This document shows, piece by piece, positions 24,823 through 32,736 of a DNA stretch of 64,000 nucleotides. A model generated the notes under the pieces. The model did not search any database, was not told where the DNA came from, and was given only the letters and a program-made list of their open reading frames with translations. This DNA comes from Algoriphagus vanfongensis DSM 17529 (GTDB lineage: Bacteria; Bacteroidota; Bacteroidia; Cytophagales; Cyclobacteriaceae): NCBI RefSeq assembly GCF_000429465.1, contig NZ_AUBX01000015.1, positions 186,001 through 250,000 on the forward strand, written 5' to 3'. The position numbers and the translations under genes are program-made. Each line of letters starts with the position of its first letter. Position 1 is the first letter of the stretch.

Positions 24823-26677
24823 GGTACACTGTCAATATGGATAGGTCAGCTGGTGACACACCACTGATGCGTGAAGCTTGGCCTAAGGTTTCGGGTCTTA
24901 TTTTGTTTAATTTCTGCTTTCCTTCAGCAGAGAGTGCCGGAATAGCCAAATAGTCAAATTTGATAGGAATGCGGTAGTTTTCCATATTTGATAGTTTTTC
25001 TACCATTTGTTGTTCCTTTTCGAGATAGCTATCGTATTTGATTTGAATTTCGGCTTGTTCCAGGATTTCTTTTGGATAGTTATTCAAATAGATTTCTAAA
25101 TCCTTGTCGAGGGTTTTTAGATCTAGTATTCCTACTTGTGGTCTTTTCAATAACTTTTCAACGCTTATCTTTTCTTTGATTTCTGCAGTCTGTATTGATT
25201 GAAGTGCCTCATTTACTTCATCAGGAGCTACTTTCTTTTGTTTAAGGTCATTGATCAGTTTCGCTGTCTGATCCCTCTTTGTATGCATTTTATCCAGTCT
25301 CTCATCACTAGCCAATCCTATTTGATGACCTAAATCGGTCAATCTCAAATCTGCATTGTCTTGTCTAAGAAGTAATCTGAATTCTGCACGGGAAGTAAAC
25401 ATTCGGTAAGGTTCTTCTGTGCCTTTATTAATGAGATCATCGATGAGTACACCGATATACGCATCTGATCTTTTGAGGATCAATGGGTCTTTTTCCTGTG
25501 TTTTGAGTGATGCATTGATGCCTGCAAGTAGACCTTGAGATGCAGCTTCTTCGTAACCCGTAGTGCCATTGATCTGACCAGCGAAGTAGAGGTTTTCTAT
25601 AAGCTGAGTTTCTAGCGTCAGTTTGAGTTGTGTAGGTGGAAAATAATCATACTCTATTGCATAACCTGGTCTGAACATTTTAGCATTCTCAAACCCTGCT
25701 ATTTTGCGCATAGCTTTGTATTGTACATCCTCTGGAAGTGACGTAGAAAATCCGTTGACATAGATTTCCACTGTATCCCACCCTTCTGGCTCTACAAAGA
25801 TCTGATGCCTTTCTCGCTCAGCAAATCGATTGATTTTATCCTCAATAGAAGGGCAATATCGAGGTCCTAAACCTTGAATTCTTCCATTGAACATCGGTGA
25901 TCTGTCAAACCCTGTCTCCAGTGTTTCATGAACATCCTTGTTAGTATAGGTGATCCAACAGGATCTTTGCTCTTTGAGTGGCTGTGTGGAATCTAAGTAG
26001 CTAAACTTCTGCGGGTTTTCATCACCATACTGGATTTCCATTTTGGAATAGTCTAGACTTCTTCCATCCACTCTTGGAGGCGTTCCGGTTTTCATTCTAC
26101 CGGCTTCAAATCCCAGCGATACCAGCTGTTCGGTTATTCCTTTTGCTGCAGATTCTCCAGTTCGTCCTCCTCCAAATTGCTTTTCTCCTATATGTATGAT
26201 ACCATTTAAGAATGTACCATTCGTAAGAACCACTGAATTTGCTTCTATTTCTATCCCTATTGCTGTCCTTACTCCTGTTACTCTTCCGTCTTTTACTACG
26301 ATGCCGGCAATCATTTCTTGCCAAAAATCAACATTCGGAGTTGACTCAAGAGCTAGACGCCATTCTTCAGCAAATCTCATTCGATCATTTTGGGATCTTG
26401 GGGACCACATAGCTGGACCTTTGGATCGATTGAGCATACGAAATTGAATCATTGATTTGTCAGAAATAATCCCTGACATACCTCCTAGTGCATCAATTTC
26501 TCGTACGATTTGCCCTTTAGCTACACCTCCCATAGCGGGATTGCAAGACATTTGTGCAATGGTATTCATGTTCATGGTACACAATAGTACACTTGAACCC
26601 ATCTTAGCCGCGGCATGAGCAGCTTCACAGCCCGCATGTCCTGCACCTACTACTATGACATCATATTTTGGAAACAT
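24812..26677 (-). CDS. mnmG: tRNA uridine-5-carboxymethylaminomethyl(34) synthesis enzyme MnmG (GidA)
   Basis: A 621-residue FAD-dependent enzyme that with MnmE installs the cmnm5 modification at wobble U34 of several tRNAs. The FAD-binding motif VGAGHAGCEAAHAAAKMG is at residues ~10-27. The signature segments MSCNPAMGGVAKGQIVREIDALGG and FAGQINGTTGYEEAASQGLLAG are both present, as is the C-terminal GidA-associated domain (RISGVSPADLSILTVYL). Length is standard. It lies 78 bp downstream of ybeY, and the spacer between them carries two parS-like sites. In many bacteria gidA/mnmG sits next to the replication origin, in accord with the DnaA-box cluster found 2.6 kb further on. Confidence 0.98.
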   Translation of the reverse strand: MFPKYDVIVVGAGHAGCEAAHAAAKMGSSVLLCTMNMNTIAQMSCNPAMGGVAKGQIVREIDALGGMSGIISDKSMIQFRMLNRSKGPAMWSPRSQNDRMRFAEEWRLALESTPNVDFWQEMIAGIVVKDGRVTGVRTAIGIEIEANSVVLTNGTFLNGIIHIGEKQFGGGRTGESAAKGITEQLVSLGFEAGRMKTGTPPRVDGRSLDYSKMEIQYGDENPQKFSYLDSTQPLKEQRSCWITYTNKDVHETLETGFDRSPMFNGRIQGLGPRYCPSIEDKINRFAERERHQIFVEPEGWDTVEIYVNGFSTSLPEDVQYKAMRKIAGFENAKMFRPGYAIEYDYFPPTQLKLTLETQLIENLYFAGQINGTTGYEEAASQGLLAGINASLKTQEKDPLILKRSDAYIGVLIDDLINKGTEEPYRMFTSRAEFRLLLRQDNADLRLTDLGHQIGLASDERLDKMHTKRDQTAKLINDLKQKKVAPDEVNEALQSIQTAEIKEKISVEKLLKRPQVGILDLKTLDKDLEIYLNNYPKEILEQAEIQIKYDSYLEKEQQMVEKLSNMENYRIPIKFDYLAIPALSAEGKQKLNKIRPETLGQASRISGVSPADLSILTVYLGK

Positions 26678-26692
26678 GATCTTTTGTGTTAC

Positions 26693-26708
26693 TGTTCCAC
26701 GTGAAACG
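26693..26708. promoter_or_regulatory. parS-like site 1 (ParB centromere)
   Basis: TGTTCCACGTGAAACG differs from the widely conserved ParB recognition sequence TGTTNCACGTGAAACA only in the last base. It lies 16 bp before the mnmG start codon. Confidence 0.85.
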
Positions 26709-26738
26709 TGTGTTGGAACTTCTTAGATTTCACTAAGG

Positions 26739-26754
26739 TGTTCCACGTGAAACG
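26739..26754. promoter_or_regulatory. parS-like site 2 (ParB centromere)
   Basis: An identical 16-mer to the site at 26693, in the same orientation and 46 bp away. It ends one base before the stop codon of ybeY. Two exact copies of this pattern in 62 bp are not expected by chance. Confidence 0.85.
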
Positions 26755-26755
26755 T

Positions 26756-27181
26756 TTAATAATTCTTATATAAATTGATAGCAAACTCTTCTTTGCTTCT
26801 CATAAGTTCAGCTTCTGATTTCTTCTTGTCCTTATAGCCAATTAAATGGTAAAGTCCATGGCTGATTACTCTACTGAGTTCTTCTTCGATGGAAGCGCCA
26901 TGCTTAGAAGCATTTTCTTTCACGCGGTCAATGCTTATAAAGATATCTCCTTCAAGTTCATTTTCTTCTTCAGAATTATCAAATGTGATAATGTCTGTAT
27001 AAGTATCATGATCGAGATATTCGACATTGATCTGGTGTAGATATTCATCTGAACAGAAAATGTAATTCAGATCTTGAATGATGAATTTTTCTCCCTGAGC
27101 AATTTCCTTCAACCACTTTTTGCGGTTGTTTTTTTGCTTCAATTGAAAAGGAATTTCCTCGGAAAAGAAATGAATTGCCAT
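26756..27181 (-). CDS. ybeY: endoribonuclease YbeY (rRNA maturation factor)
   Basis: A 141-residue YbeY/UPF0054 metalloprotein needed for 16S rRNA 3'-end maturation and ribosome quality control. The zinc motif is HGLYHLIGYKDKKKSEAELMRSKEE near the C-terminus. The first two His are present, whereas the third ligand of the E. coli motif (GYDH) reads GYKD; this looks like the usual form in Bacteroidota. The longest frame starts at 27229, inside the previous gene; ATG 27181 (MAIHFFSEE) directly follows the stop of that gene (27183-27185) and fits family length. It is followed by the two parS-like sites and mnmG. Confidence 0.93.
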   Translation of the reverse strand: MAIHFFSEEIPFQLKQKNNRKKWLKEIAQGEKFIIQDLNYIFCSDEYLHQINVEYLDHDTYTDIITFDNSEEENELEGDIFISIDRVKENASKHGASIEEELSRVISHGLYHLIGYKDKKKSEAELMRSKEEFAINLYKNY

Positions 27182-27182
27182 A

Positions 27183-27584
27183 TTAATCCATGTAAAATGA
27201 TAATACAGTTCTTTTGCCTCCTTCTTCAAATTTCACCTCGTCTGTAAGATTTTTGATTAGAAAGATTCCTCTTCCTCCAGGCTTTTCGATATTTTCTGGA
27301 GCTGTTGGGTCTGGCAATGTTTCGATTTCAAAGCCCTCTCCTTCATCTTCAATGATAAATTGGAGTTGATCATCTTGGGCCTTCAATTCCAAATGAACCA
27401 ACTTCTGCTTGTTGCTTTGATTGCCATGGATAATAGCATTGCTGATGCATTCTGTCACCGAAATCATAATATTCCCATAGATATCGTCGTTTATTTCAAA
27501 CTTCTCTCGGGCATTGTCAATAAAGCTCTCTATGATTTTTATATTCTCAATCAGAGATGGTATTGAAATTTTTATTGAATTCAT
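27183..27584 (-). CDS. ATP-binding anti-sigma-factor-like kinase (RsbW/SpoIIAB type HATPase)
   Basis: A 133-residue single-domain GHKL ATPase. The N-box is VTECISNAIIHGN (~residues 47-59), the G1 box IEDEGEGF and the G2 box GGRGIFLIKNLTDEV. Such stand-alone HATPase_c_2 proteins are serine-protein kinases or anti-sigma factors of the RsbW/SpoIIAB group, usually paired with an anti-anti-sigma STAS protein. No STAS or sigma gene is adjacent here, so the partner lies elsewhere. It precedes ybeY with stop and start practically touching, suggesting one transcript. Confidence 0.88.
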   Translation of the reverse strand: MNSIKISIPSLIENIKIIESFIDNAREKFEINDDIYGNIMISVTECISNAIIHGNQSNKQKLVHLELKAQDDQLQFIIEDEGEGFEIETLPDPTAPENIEKPGGRGIFLIKNLTDEVKFEEGGKRTVLSFYMD

Positions 27585-27619
27585 TCCTTTTTTATGCTAT
27601 GGGTAATAATTTTTTGAAT

Positions 27620-28384
27620 TTATCCTTCAATCTCCAACGAAATAGGACAATGATCAGAATGGATGATATCAGGTAAAATTACAGCACTTTTTAATTTGTT
27701 CTGCATCTCTTGAGTTGCCATATGGTAATCTATCCTCCATCCCAGATTCTTAGCTCTGGCATTTGCGCGATAGCTCCACCAGGTATACTGATGAGGGTTT
27801 TCATTGAAATAACGAAAGGTGTCTATAAATCCCGATTCGGTGAACTTGTCCATCCAGGCTCTTTCATCAGGCAAGAATCCTGATGAATTTTTATTCGCTA
27901 CCGGGTTGTGAATGTCTATGGCCTTGTGACAGATATTATAATCACCACTCAAAATCAAATTGGGATGATTCCTTCTCAAATCCTGCATGTATCCATAGAT
28001 ATCATCCAAAAACTCATATTTGAAATCCTGCCTAATATCTCCCGTAGTTCCTGAAGGAAAATAGGCCGATAGAAAGGAGAAATTATCGAAATCTACTTGA
28101 ATCAACCTTCCCTCATCATCGTATTTTTCCAAGCCCATCCCCAATTTGATGGATTTGGGTTTGATTTTGGTGAAAATTGCTACTCCAGAGTAGCCCTTTT
28201 TCACAGCTGGAAACCAGTGTAGTTCGTATCCCAAATCAGTGAAAACACTTGGATCTATCTGGTTGATGTGAGCTTTGAGTTCTTGAATACCGATGACATC
28301 TGGGTTTTCTGTTTTGAGCCACTCTACAAAACCTTTGTTGATGGCTGCCCTGATTCCATTGACATTGTAGGAAATTAATTTCAT
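27620..28384 (-). CDS. xth: exodeoxyribonuclease III
   Basis: A 254-residue member of the endonuclease/exonuclease/phosphatase family, the AP endonuclease of base-excision repair. The metal-binding Glu35 is in VIGIQELKAH, the Asp/Asn pair in LSGDYNICHKAIDIHNP, and the catalytic Asp-His in IHSDHCPISLEI at the C-terminus. N-terminus MKLISYNVNGIRAA is standard for ExoA/XthA. It is transcribed leftwards, 3 bp after the gene of unknown function at 28388-28750 and 35 bp before the HATPase gene, so it is probably part of the same operon. Confidence 0.96.
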   Translation of the reverse strand: MKLISYNVNGIRAAINKGFVEWLKTENPDVIGIQELKAHINQIDPSVFTDLGYELHWFPAVKKGYSGVAIFTKIKPKSIKLGMGLEKYDDEGRLIQVDFDNFSFLSAYFPSGTTGDIRQDFKYEFLDDIYGYMQDLRRNHPNLILSGDYNICHKAIDIHNPVANKNSSGFLPDERAWMDKFTESGFIDTFRYFNENPHQYTWWSYRANARAKNLGWRIDYHMATQEMQNKLKSAVILPDIIHSDHCPISLEIEG

Positions 28385-28387
28385 GCC

Positions 28388-28750
28388 TTATTTAATCTCT
28401 ATTTGATATTCTTTCTCAAAATATTCAAGAATTTGAATCTTCAGGAGCTTTTCTTGATCTAATAGATCAAAATGAGGTAATTCTTTAATAAGATTCCAAT
28501 GAGGCCAGCCTTCAGCATCTACATGATCCAGTTCGTAAAATCCTGCCGTACTGAGCACTTTACAAATGGCGATATGCATGAGGTCCTGCTTTTGCTCTTT
28601 GGAAAACACCTTCACTCCCTGGCCTAATTCCTGTACCCCGATAAGAAAGAGTACGCCGTTTAGGTCTTTGGGTTTTTTCCCAATGTTTTCTTCAATTCCC
28701 AGCAGTAGCTTTGACCACCTCTTTTCAAGATCTAAATCTCTTTTAAACAC
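28388..28750 (-). CDS. conserved protein of unknown function (120 aa)
   Basis: I do not recognise the family. The protein is 120 residues, soluble and mostly helical in appearance, with the segments LNGVLFLIGVQELGQGVKVFSKEQKQDLMHIAICKVLS and FYELDHVDAEGWPHWNLIKELP. It has no signal peptide or membrane segment. It is tightly packed between the AhpD-like gene (6 bp) and xth (3 bp) on the same strand, which supports it as a real gene. The spacing hints at co-expression with the repair and redox genes but shows no function. Confidence 0.75.
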   Translation of the reverse strand: MFKRDLDLEKRWSKLLLGIEENIGKKPKDLNGVLFLIGVQELGQGVKVFSKEQKQDLMHIAICKVLSTAGFYELDHVDAEGWPHWNLIKELPHFDLLDQEKLLKIQILEYFEKEYQIEIK

Positions 28751-28756
28751 TTTAAA

Positions 28757-29098
28757 TTATTGATTTTTAAGTAGTTCCCAGTATTCTACTGCTCTTCGAA
28801 GATGGGGGATTACGATCGACCCACCGATCAAAGTAGCGATGGAAAATACTTCAAATATTTCTTTCTTTTCCAATCCCACTTCATGGCATTTGCCTAAATG
28901 ATATTTGATACAGTCGTCACAGCGCAACACCATGGAACAGGCCAAGCCTATCATTTCTTTGCTTTTGATGTCAAGTGCACCTTCTGCGTATGCATTGGTA
29001 TCCAGGTTGAAAAAACGCTTGATCACTTTATTGTCCTCGGCCATGATTTTATCATTCATGCGAGCCCGATAATCATTGAATTCCTCTATCAAATTCAT
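28757..29098 (-). CDS. carboxymuconolactone decarboxylase / AhpD-like protein
   Basis: A 113-residue all-helical protein of the CMD/AhpD superfamily. The redox motif is MVLRCDDCIKYHLGKCHEVG, with Cys60, Cys63 and His67 in the CxxCxxxH arrangement of AhpD-type peroxidase reductants. This suggests peroxidase or thiol-disulfide activity instead of true decarboxylase activity. It is the first gene of the leftward group reaching xth, and is divergent from comF. The exact substrate is unknown. Confidence 0.88.
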   Translation of the reverse strand: MNLIEEFNDYRARMNDKIMAEDNKVIKRFFNLDTNAYAEGALDIKSKEMIGLACSMVLRCDDCIKYHLGKCHEVGLEKKEIFEVFSIATLIGGSIVIPHLRRAVEYWELLKNQ

Positions 29099-29177
29099 TA
29101 AATTAATGCTTTAGGATTTTTCTGCTGCAAATATACAGCTATTATGTCAGGAGATTGAATAACAGACTTCAGCGCCT

Positions 29178-29876
29178 ATGCGTTTACTTTTTCTGAAAGA
29201 TTTTTTTGATTTGATATTCCCAAGGAACTGTCCCTTGTGTGCACAGACTCTATTGGAGTCCGAAGGTGTGATTTGTCTGGCATGCCTGGGCCAATTGCCC
29301 GTGACATCCTATCACCTTCGATCTCGGGACAATGACCTCAAGTCCAAAATAGCAGGATTGACGAGAGCTGATCAGGTAATGGCTTATCTCAAATTCACCA
29401 AGTCAGGCCAAAGTCAGCAAATTCTCCACCTTTTGAAGTATAGAAATAAACCCGAGATAGCGCGACTGCTAGGTAAAAACTATGCTGCACTCTTATTTCA
29501 GCAGGGTACTAGTACAGCTTGGGATGTATTGGTCCCGGTACCGCTTCACCCAATCAAGCATCAACGAAGGGGCTACAATCAAAGTGAGGAATTTGCAAAA
29601 GGCTTGGGGGAAAGATTGGCTATTCCTATGGAAAACCTAATTAATAGAGCTGTTTTCACAGAGACTCAGACCAAAAAATCACGTCTGGAGCGACTTCAAA
29701 ATGTCGAGGATGTTTTCCAATGCATATCTGCATCGAAGGTGAGCGGAAAATCGATTTTACTGGTGGATGATGTGATCACTACTGGAGCCACCTTATGTGC
29801 ATGTGCCAATGTCCTTTGGGCTAATGGTGCAAAAAACGTAGATTTAGTCACCATCGCAGCCGGTGGTAAAATCTAA
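29178..29876 (+). CDS. comF: ComF family phosphoribosyltransferase-like protein
   Basis: A 232-residue ComF-type protein. The N-terminal double zinc ribbon uses Cys18/Cys21 and Cys33/Cys36 (NCPLC ... ICLAC). The phosphoribosyltransferase domain holds VPVPLHPIKHQRRGYNQSEEFAKGL and the PRPP loop ILLVDDVITTGATL at ~residues 192-205. ComF proteins assist uptake or integration of single-stranded DNA in natural competence; in Bacteroidota the role is mostly inferred. It is the first gene of a rightward run (comF, bstA-like, SDR and more); the next gene begins 5 bp after its stop. Confidence 0.93.
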   Translation: MRLLFLKDFFDLIFPRNCPLCAQTLLESEGVICLACLGQLPVTSYHLRSRDNDLKSKIAGLTRADQVMAYLKFTKSGQSQQILHLLKYRNKPEIARLLGKNYAALLFQQGTSTAWDVLVPVPLHPIKHQRRGYNQSEEFAKGLGERLAIPMENLINRAVFTETQTKKSRLERLQNVEDVFQCISASKVSGKSILLVDDVITTGATLCACANVLWANGAKNVDLVTIAAGGKI

Positions 29877-29881
29877 GAGCA

Positions 29882-30430
29882 ATGATAGACATCGAACAAC
29901 TAAAATATCCTATCGGAAAGTTTGCATTTAATCCACAATCTGATTCAGAAAGCCTGAAAGAATCCATTCAGACAATCAGAAATTTGCCTGAGTTTTTGTC
30001 CCAAACAGTAGAAAATCTAACAGATAATCAGATAGATACACCCTATCGCCCAGGTGGTTGGACCGTTCGTCAGCTGGTGCATCATGTTGGAGACAGCCAT
30101 ATGAATGCATTAATTCGTTTTAAACTTGCCCTGACAGAATCTACTCCTATTATTAAACCTTACGACGAAGCCGAGTGGGCCAAACTTTCTGACTATAGCT
30201 TTGAAATTGATTCTTCTTTAGCACTTATTCGGATCATCCATGCTAAATGGTGTTCTCTGCTTGATTCGATGAGCGAAGAAGATCTTCAGAAATCTTATTT
30301 TCATCCGGAAAGCCAGAAGGAACAAAGTCTACTTGAGGTGGCACATATGTATGCCTGGCATTCTTTGCATCATTTGGCACATATTCAGCAATTGATGATC
30401 AGGGAAAACTGGACGACTCCTGTCTCATGA
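29882..30430 (+). CDS. DinB/YfiT family putative metal-dependent hydrolase (bacillithiol-transferase-like)
   Basis: A 182-residue DinB four-helix protein of the YfiT/BstA group. The three metal-binding His sites appear as QLVHHVGDSHMNALIRFKLAL and WHSLHHLAHIQQLM. YfiT-like proteins are thiol-S-transferases (bacillithiol) or metal-dependent hydrolases in detoxification; many Bacteroidota have bacillithiol, so this role is plausible. The start ATG is 5 bp after comF, and its end overlaps the SDR gene by 4 bp (ATGA), so translation is coupled. Confidence 0.88.
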   Translation: MIDIEQLKYPIGKFAFNPQSDSESLKESIQTIRNLPEFLSQTVENLTDNQIDTPYRPGGWTVRQLVHHVGDSHMNALIRFKLALTESTPIIKPYDEAEWAKLSDYSFEIDSSLALIRIIHAKWCSLLDSMSEEDLQKSYFHPESQKEQSLLEVAHMYAWHSLHHLAHIQQLMIRENWTTPVS

Positions 30431-31185
30431 ATATTTCACTGAAGAACCAAAGAATCTTGGTCACGGGAGCTTCCAGAGGGATAGGAAGGGCGATAGCAAA
30501 GCAACTATCTGACTCAGGTGCTGAAGTGATCATCCATTTCAATTCCAATCCTAGAGAAGCGGAAAAATTGCTCCACGAACTGAAAAATCCAGCATTTATT
30601 GAAAAATGTGATTTGGAGGACTCATCTCAGGTTATGGGATTTATTCCTTCCTTGGAAGAGAAATATGGTCCTCTGACTGGATTGGTGAATAATGCCGGCA
30701 TTGCTATGGCAGCTCCAGATACCTTGCCTACAAGTGATTGGCTAAAGGTTTGGGAAAAGACTATGGCGGTAAATTCAACGGCTGTCGGAATTTTGTGCAA
30801 GGAATTTGTCGATCAGGCGAAAAGCCAACAGCAAGGTAGAATAGTCACTATCTCTTCGAGAGCTGCTTTTAGAGGGGATACCACCGATTATTTAGCTTAT
30901 GGAGCTTCCAAAGGTGCCCTGGTAAGTCTGACCCGATCGATTGCAAGGCACTATGGCAAACAGGGCATCAAGGCTTTTTTGATAGCTCCAGGATTTACCC
31001 GCACTGACATGGCTGAGGAGATTCTAGCCGAATATGGAGAGGAATTTGCACTCAATGATATCGCACTCAATGAGCTCACAAGACCTGAAGATATTGCTCC
31101 CATGGTGACTTTGCTTTGTTCTGGTCTTGCAGATCATGCCACCGGAACGTCCATTGATATCAATGCTGGGTCTTATGTCAGATAG
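30427..31185 (+). CDS. SDR family oxidoreductase
   Basis: A 252-residue short-chain dehydrogenase/reductase of the FabG-like classical group. The NAD(P)-binding motif is VTGASRGIGRAIAK (residues ~12-25). NNAGIA follows, then the catalytic Ser in TISSRAAFRG and Tyr/Lys in YLAYGASKGALVSL. The Asn/Arg pattern after the first motif suggests NADP(H). The substrate is unknown; the 3-oxoacyl-ACP reductase label would be a guess because the main fabG is normally beside other fab genes. It overlaps the DinB-like gene by 4 bp. Confidence 0.9.
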   Translation: MNISLKNQRILVTGASRGIGRAIAKQLSDSGAEVIIHFNSNPREAEKLLHELKNPAFIEKCDLEDSSQVMGFIPSLEEKYGPLTGLVNNAGIAMAAPDTLPTSDWLKVWEKTMAVNSTAVGILCKEFVDQAKSQQQGRIVTISSRAAFRGDTTDYLAYGASKGALVSLTRSIARHYGKQGIKAFLIAPGFTRTDMAEEILAEYGEEFALNDIALNELTRPEDIAPMVTLLCSGLADHATGTSIDINAGSYVR

Positions 31186-31225
31186 CTATTGATATTCATT
31201 CTGGCTGATCATTTCTAGTATCCCC

Positions 31226-31804
31226 ATGATCAAAAGAGATCCCGTCTTCACCCCCGAACTCGTACGAATCCTCAAAATATTCGGTTCGGCGTCTATTCTG
31301 CTGGTTTTGATTCTTTCCTTTTTCAATTCTTATCGTGCTGACAATACCGGAGAAGACAGGACTTTCCGAATGAGTGATTCCGCCCGTCTCTATTTTTTGA
31401 ATGTGAAATCTATCGTCTATGAGCGGGAAATCCGATCGGATGCTGGCATGGCCTTATTTAGACATGAGGACTTGCTGGCTGAGTCAGGCTCGCCTTCTAT
31501 CCAGTTGATTTTGATTCTTAATCCTCCCCAGGATGAGGCCTATCTCTATCTTGAGCCTGTCGGGCTGGATTGGCCATTGGAGATCTTAGTTGAGGCTGAT
31601 TCTACCGAAAAGAAGTATGTATTGGATGATGGAAATAAGTTTGAGCATGGACAGCATATCCAGAAACTACGGCCCTATCTCGAATCAAATTCACGCTTTT
31701 ATATTTTTGATCAAGGACAAAAAATTCCGATTTGGACAAAAGAAGTAGAAAAGGAAGGACTCAAAAGGACTTTGGAAGATTACTTTAGGATCATCGAAAC
31801 CTAA
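31226..31804 (+). CDS. single-pass membrane protein of unknown function
   Basis: A 192-residue protein that I do not recognise. It has one hydrophobic segment near the N-terminus (residues ~18-32, GSASILLVLILSFFN) and then a ~155-residue, probably extracytoplasmic domain with alternating beta strands (SARLYFLNVKSIVYEREIR, IQLILILNPPQDEAYLYLEP). There is no lipobox. It lies 40 bp after the SDR gene and 4 bp before the PaaI thioesterase on the same strand, so it probably belongs to this operon. Confidence 0.75.
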   Translation: MIKRDPVFTPELVRILKIFGSASILLVLILSFFNSYRADNTGEDRTFRMSDSARLYFLNVKSIVYEREIRSDAGMALFRHEDLLAESGSPSIQLILILNPPQDEAYLYLEPVGLDWPLEILVEADSTEKKYVLDDGNKFEHGQHIQKLRPYLESNSRFYIFDQGQKIPIWTKEVEKEGLKRTLEDYFRIIET

Positions 31805-31808
31805 AGTA

Positions 31809-32258
31809 ATGCTTATGACTCCACTAGAACTTTTCAAATCGCAAATCGGAAAAACACTTGACCAAACTCCTTCGGCTGCCGGCAACTGGCTGGCAGGTAC
31901 CTTGATGGAAATCGAAGTAGGACAGATCAAAGTATCCTATACTGTTTCTGATCGCATGTGCAATCCGGCCAAAATCCTTCACGGAGGCGTAGCTTCTCTG
32001 ATGATGGATGATGTGATCGGCATGGCCAACTTTGTTGCCGAATCTGAATTTTTGATGACTTCGATCAATTTGAATGTGGATTTCCTGTCCTCAGCTCGGA
32101 TTGGAGAGCAGTTATTTGTTTCTGCAAAATTAGTTCGCTCAGGATCTAACCTAAATCATTGGGAGGCCGTTATTACTAAAGATTCAGGGAAAGTAGTGGC
32201 AAAGGCCAGTTCGAACATGATCAAAACTCATGTGAAAATAAAAGACCTTGGATTTTGA
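31809..32258 (+). CDS. PaaI family hotdog-fold thioesterase
   Basis: A 149-residue hotdog-fold acyl-CoA thioesterase of the PaaI/YdiI group. The signature is MCNPAKILHGGVASLMMDDVIGMANFV (His-Gly-Gly followed by the catalytic acidic residue on the long helix), with SINLNVDFLSSARIGEQLFVSAKLVRSG as the usual following strands. It hydrolyses acyl-CoA thioesters; the preferred acyl group cannot be told. ATG 31809 or ATG 31815 may be the start. It lies in the comF-led gene run, 4 bp after the membrane protein gene. Confidence 0.9.
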   Translation: MLMTPLELFKSQIGKTLDQTPSAAGNWLAGTLMEIEVGQIKVSYTVSDRMCNPAKILHGGVASLMMDDVIGMANFVAESEFLMTSINLNVDFLSSARIGEQLFVSAKLVRSGSNLNHWEAVITKDSGKVVAKASSNMIKTHVKIKDLGF

Positions 32259-32281
32259 TCTTTAAACCAAAAAAATAATCT

Positions 32282-32695
32282 ATGAAAAAACTCTTTTTTG
32301 TTTTCAGCTTTTGCATTCTCTCTATTTCGGCTTTTTCACAAACTACAATTTCATTCCACCAGAGCAATTTGCCCTTTTTGGGTGTTAATCACCAATTCGG
32401 GGAAAAATGGATTCCTGAATTTAGAGTAGGAACAGACACTTATTTTGAAAGTCTCTCAGCTGAGTTGGTCGCCAACTACATTTTCAAAAAGACGGAAAGG
32501 TTTGATTTTTATGGAGGAGCAGGTTTGCAAGTTGGCACGTTTGATGGAATCGCTATTCCTGTAGGTTTGAATATTTATCCATTTGAGCAAAAAGATTTTG
32601 GCTTTCATATAGAAGGTGCACCCATTATTGGCTTCAGTGATGAACAAATATTTCGAGGATCTTTCGGGATTCGATATCGCTTTCTAAAGGATTAA
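32282..32695 (+). CDS. small outer-membrane beta-barrel-like protein
   Basis: A 137-residue protein with an N-terminal signal peptide (KKLFFVFSFCILSISAFSQ) and alternating aromatic beta strands (FDFYGGAGLQVG, GLNIYPF, GFHIEGAPIIG, GSFGIRYRFL) ending in an aromatic-rich strand. This pattern suggests a small 8-strand outer-membrane barrel, but I cannot name a family. It is the last gene of the rightward run and is closed by a strong terminator. Confidence 0.75.
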   Translation: MKKLFFVFSFCILSISAFSQTTISFHQSNLPFLGVNHQFGEKWIPEFRVGTDTYFESLSAELVANYIFKKTERFDFYGGAGLQVGTFDGIAIPVGLNIYPFEQKDFGFHIEGAPIIGFSDEQIFRGSFGIRYRFLKD

Positions 32696-32700
32696 AAAAC

Positions 32701-32732
32701 AAAAAGGGAGAATTTGATGATTCTCCCTTTTT
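32701..32732. terminator. Bidirectional terminator between convergent genes
   Basis: A perfect 13-bp stem (32701-32713 with 32720-32732) with a 6-nt loop has A5 on the left and a T-run on the right. It serves the rightward gene ending at 32695 and the leftward TrmH gene whose stop is at 32737. Confidence 0.92.
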
Positions 32733-32736
32733 TGAT

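Noticed and set aside
26678..26755. A riboswitch or attenuator in the mnmG leader
   Set aside because: The inverted symmetry here is explained by the two parS-like sites; no further conserved RNA fold was visible.
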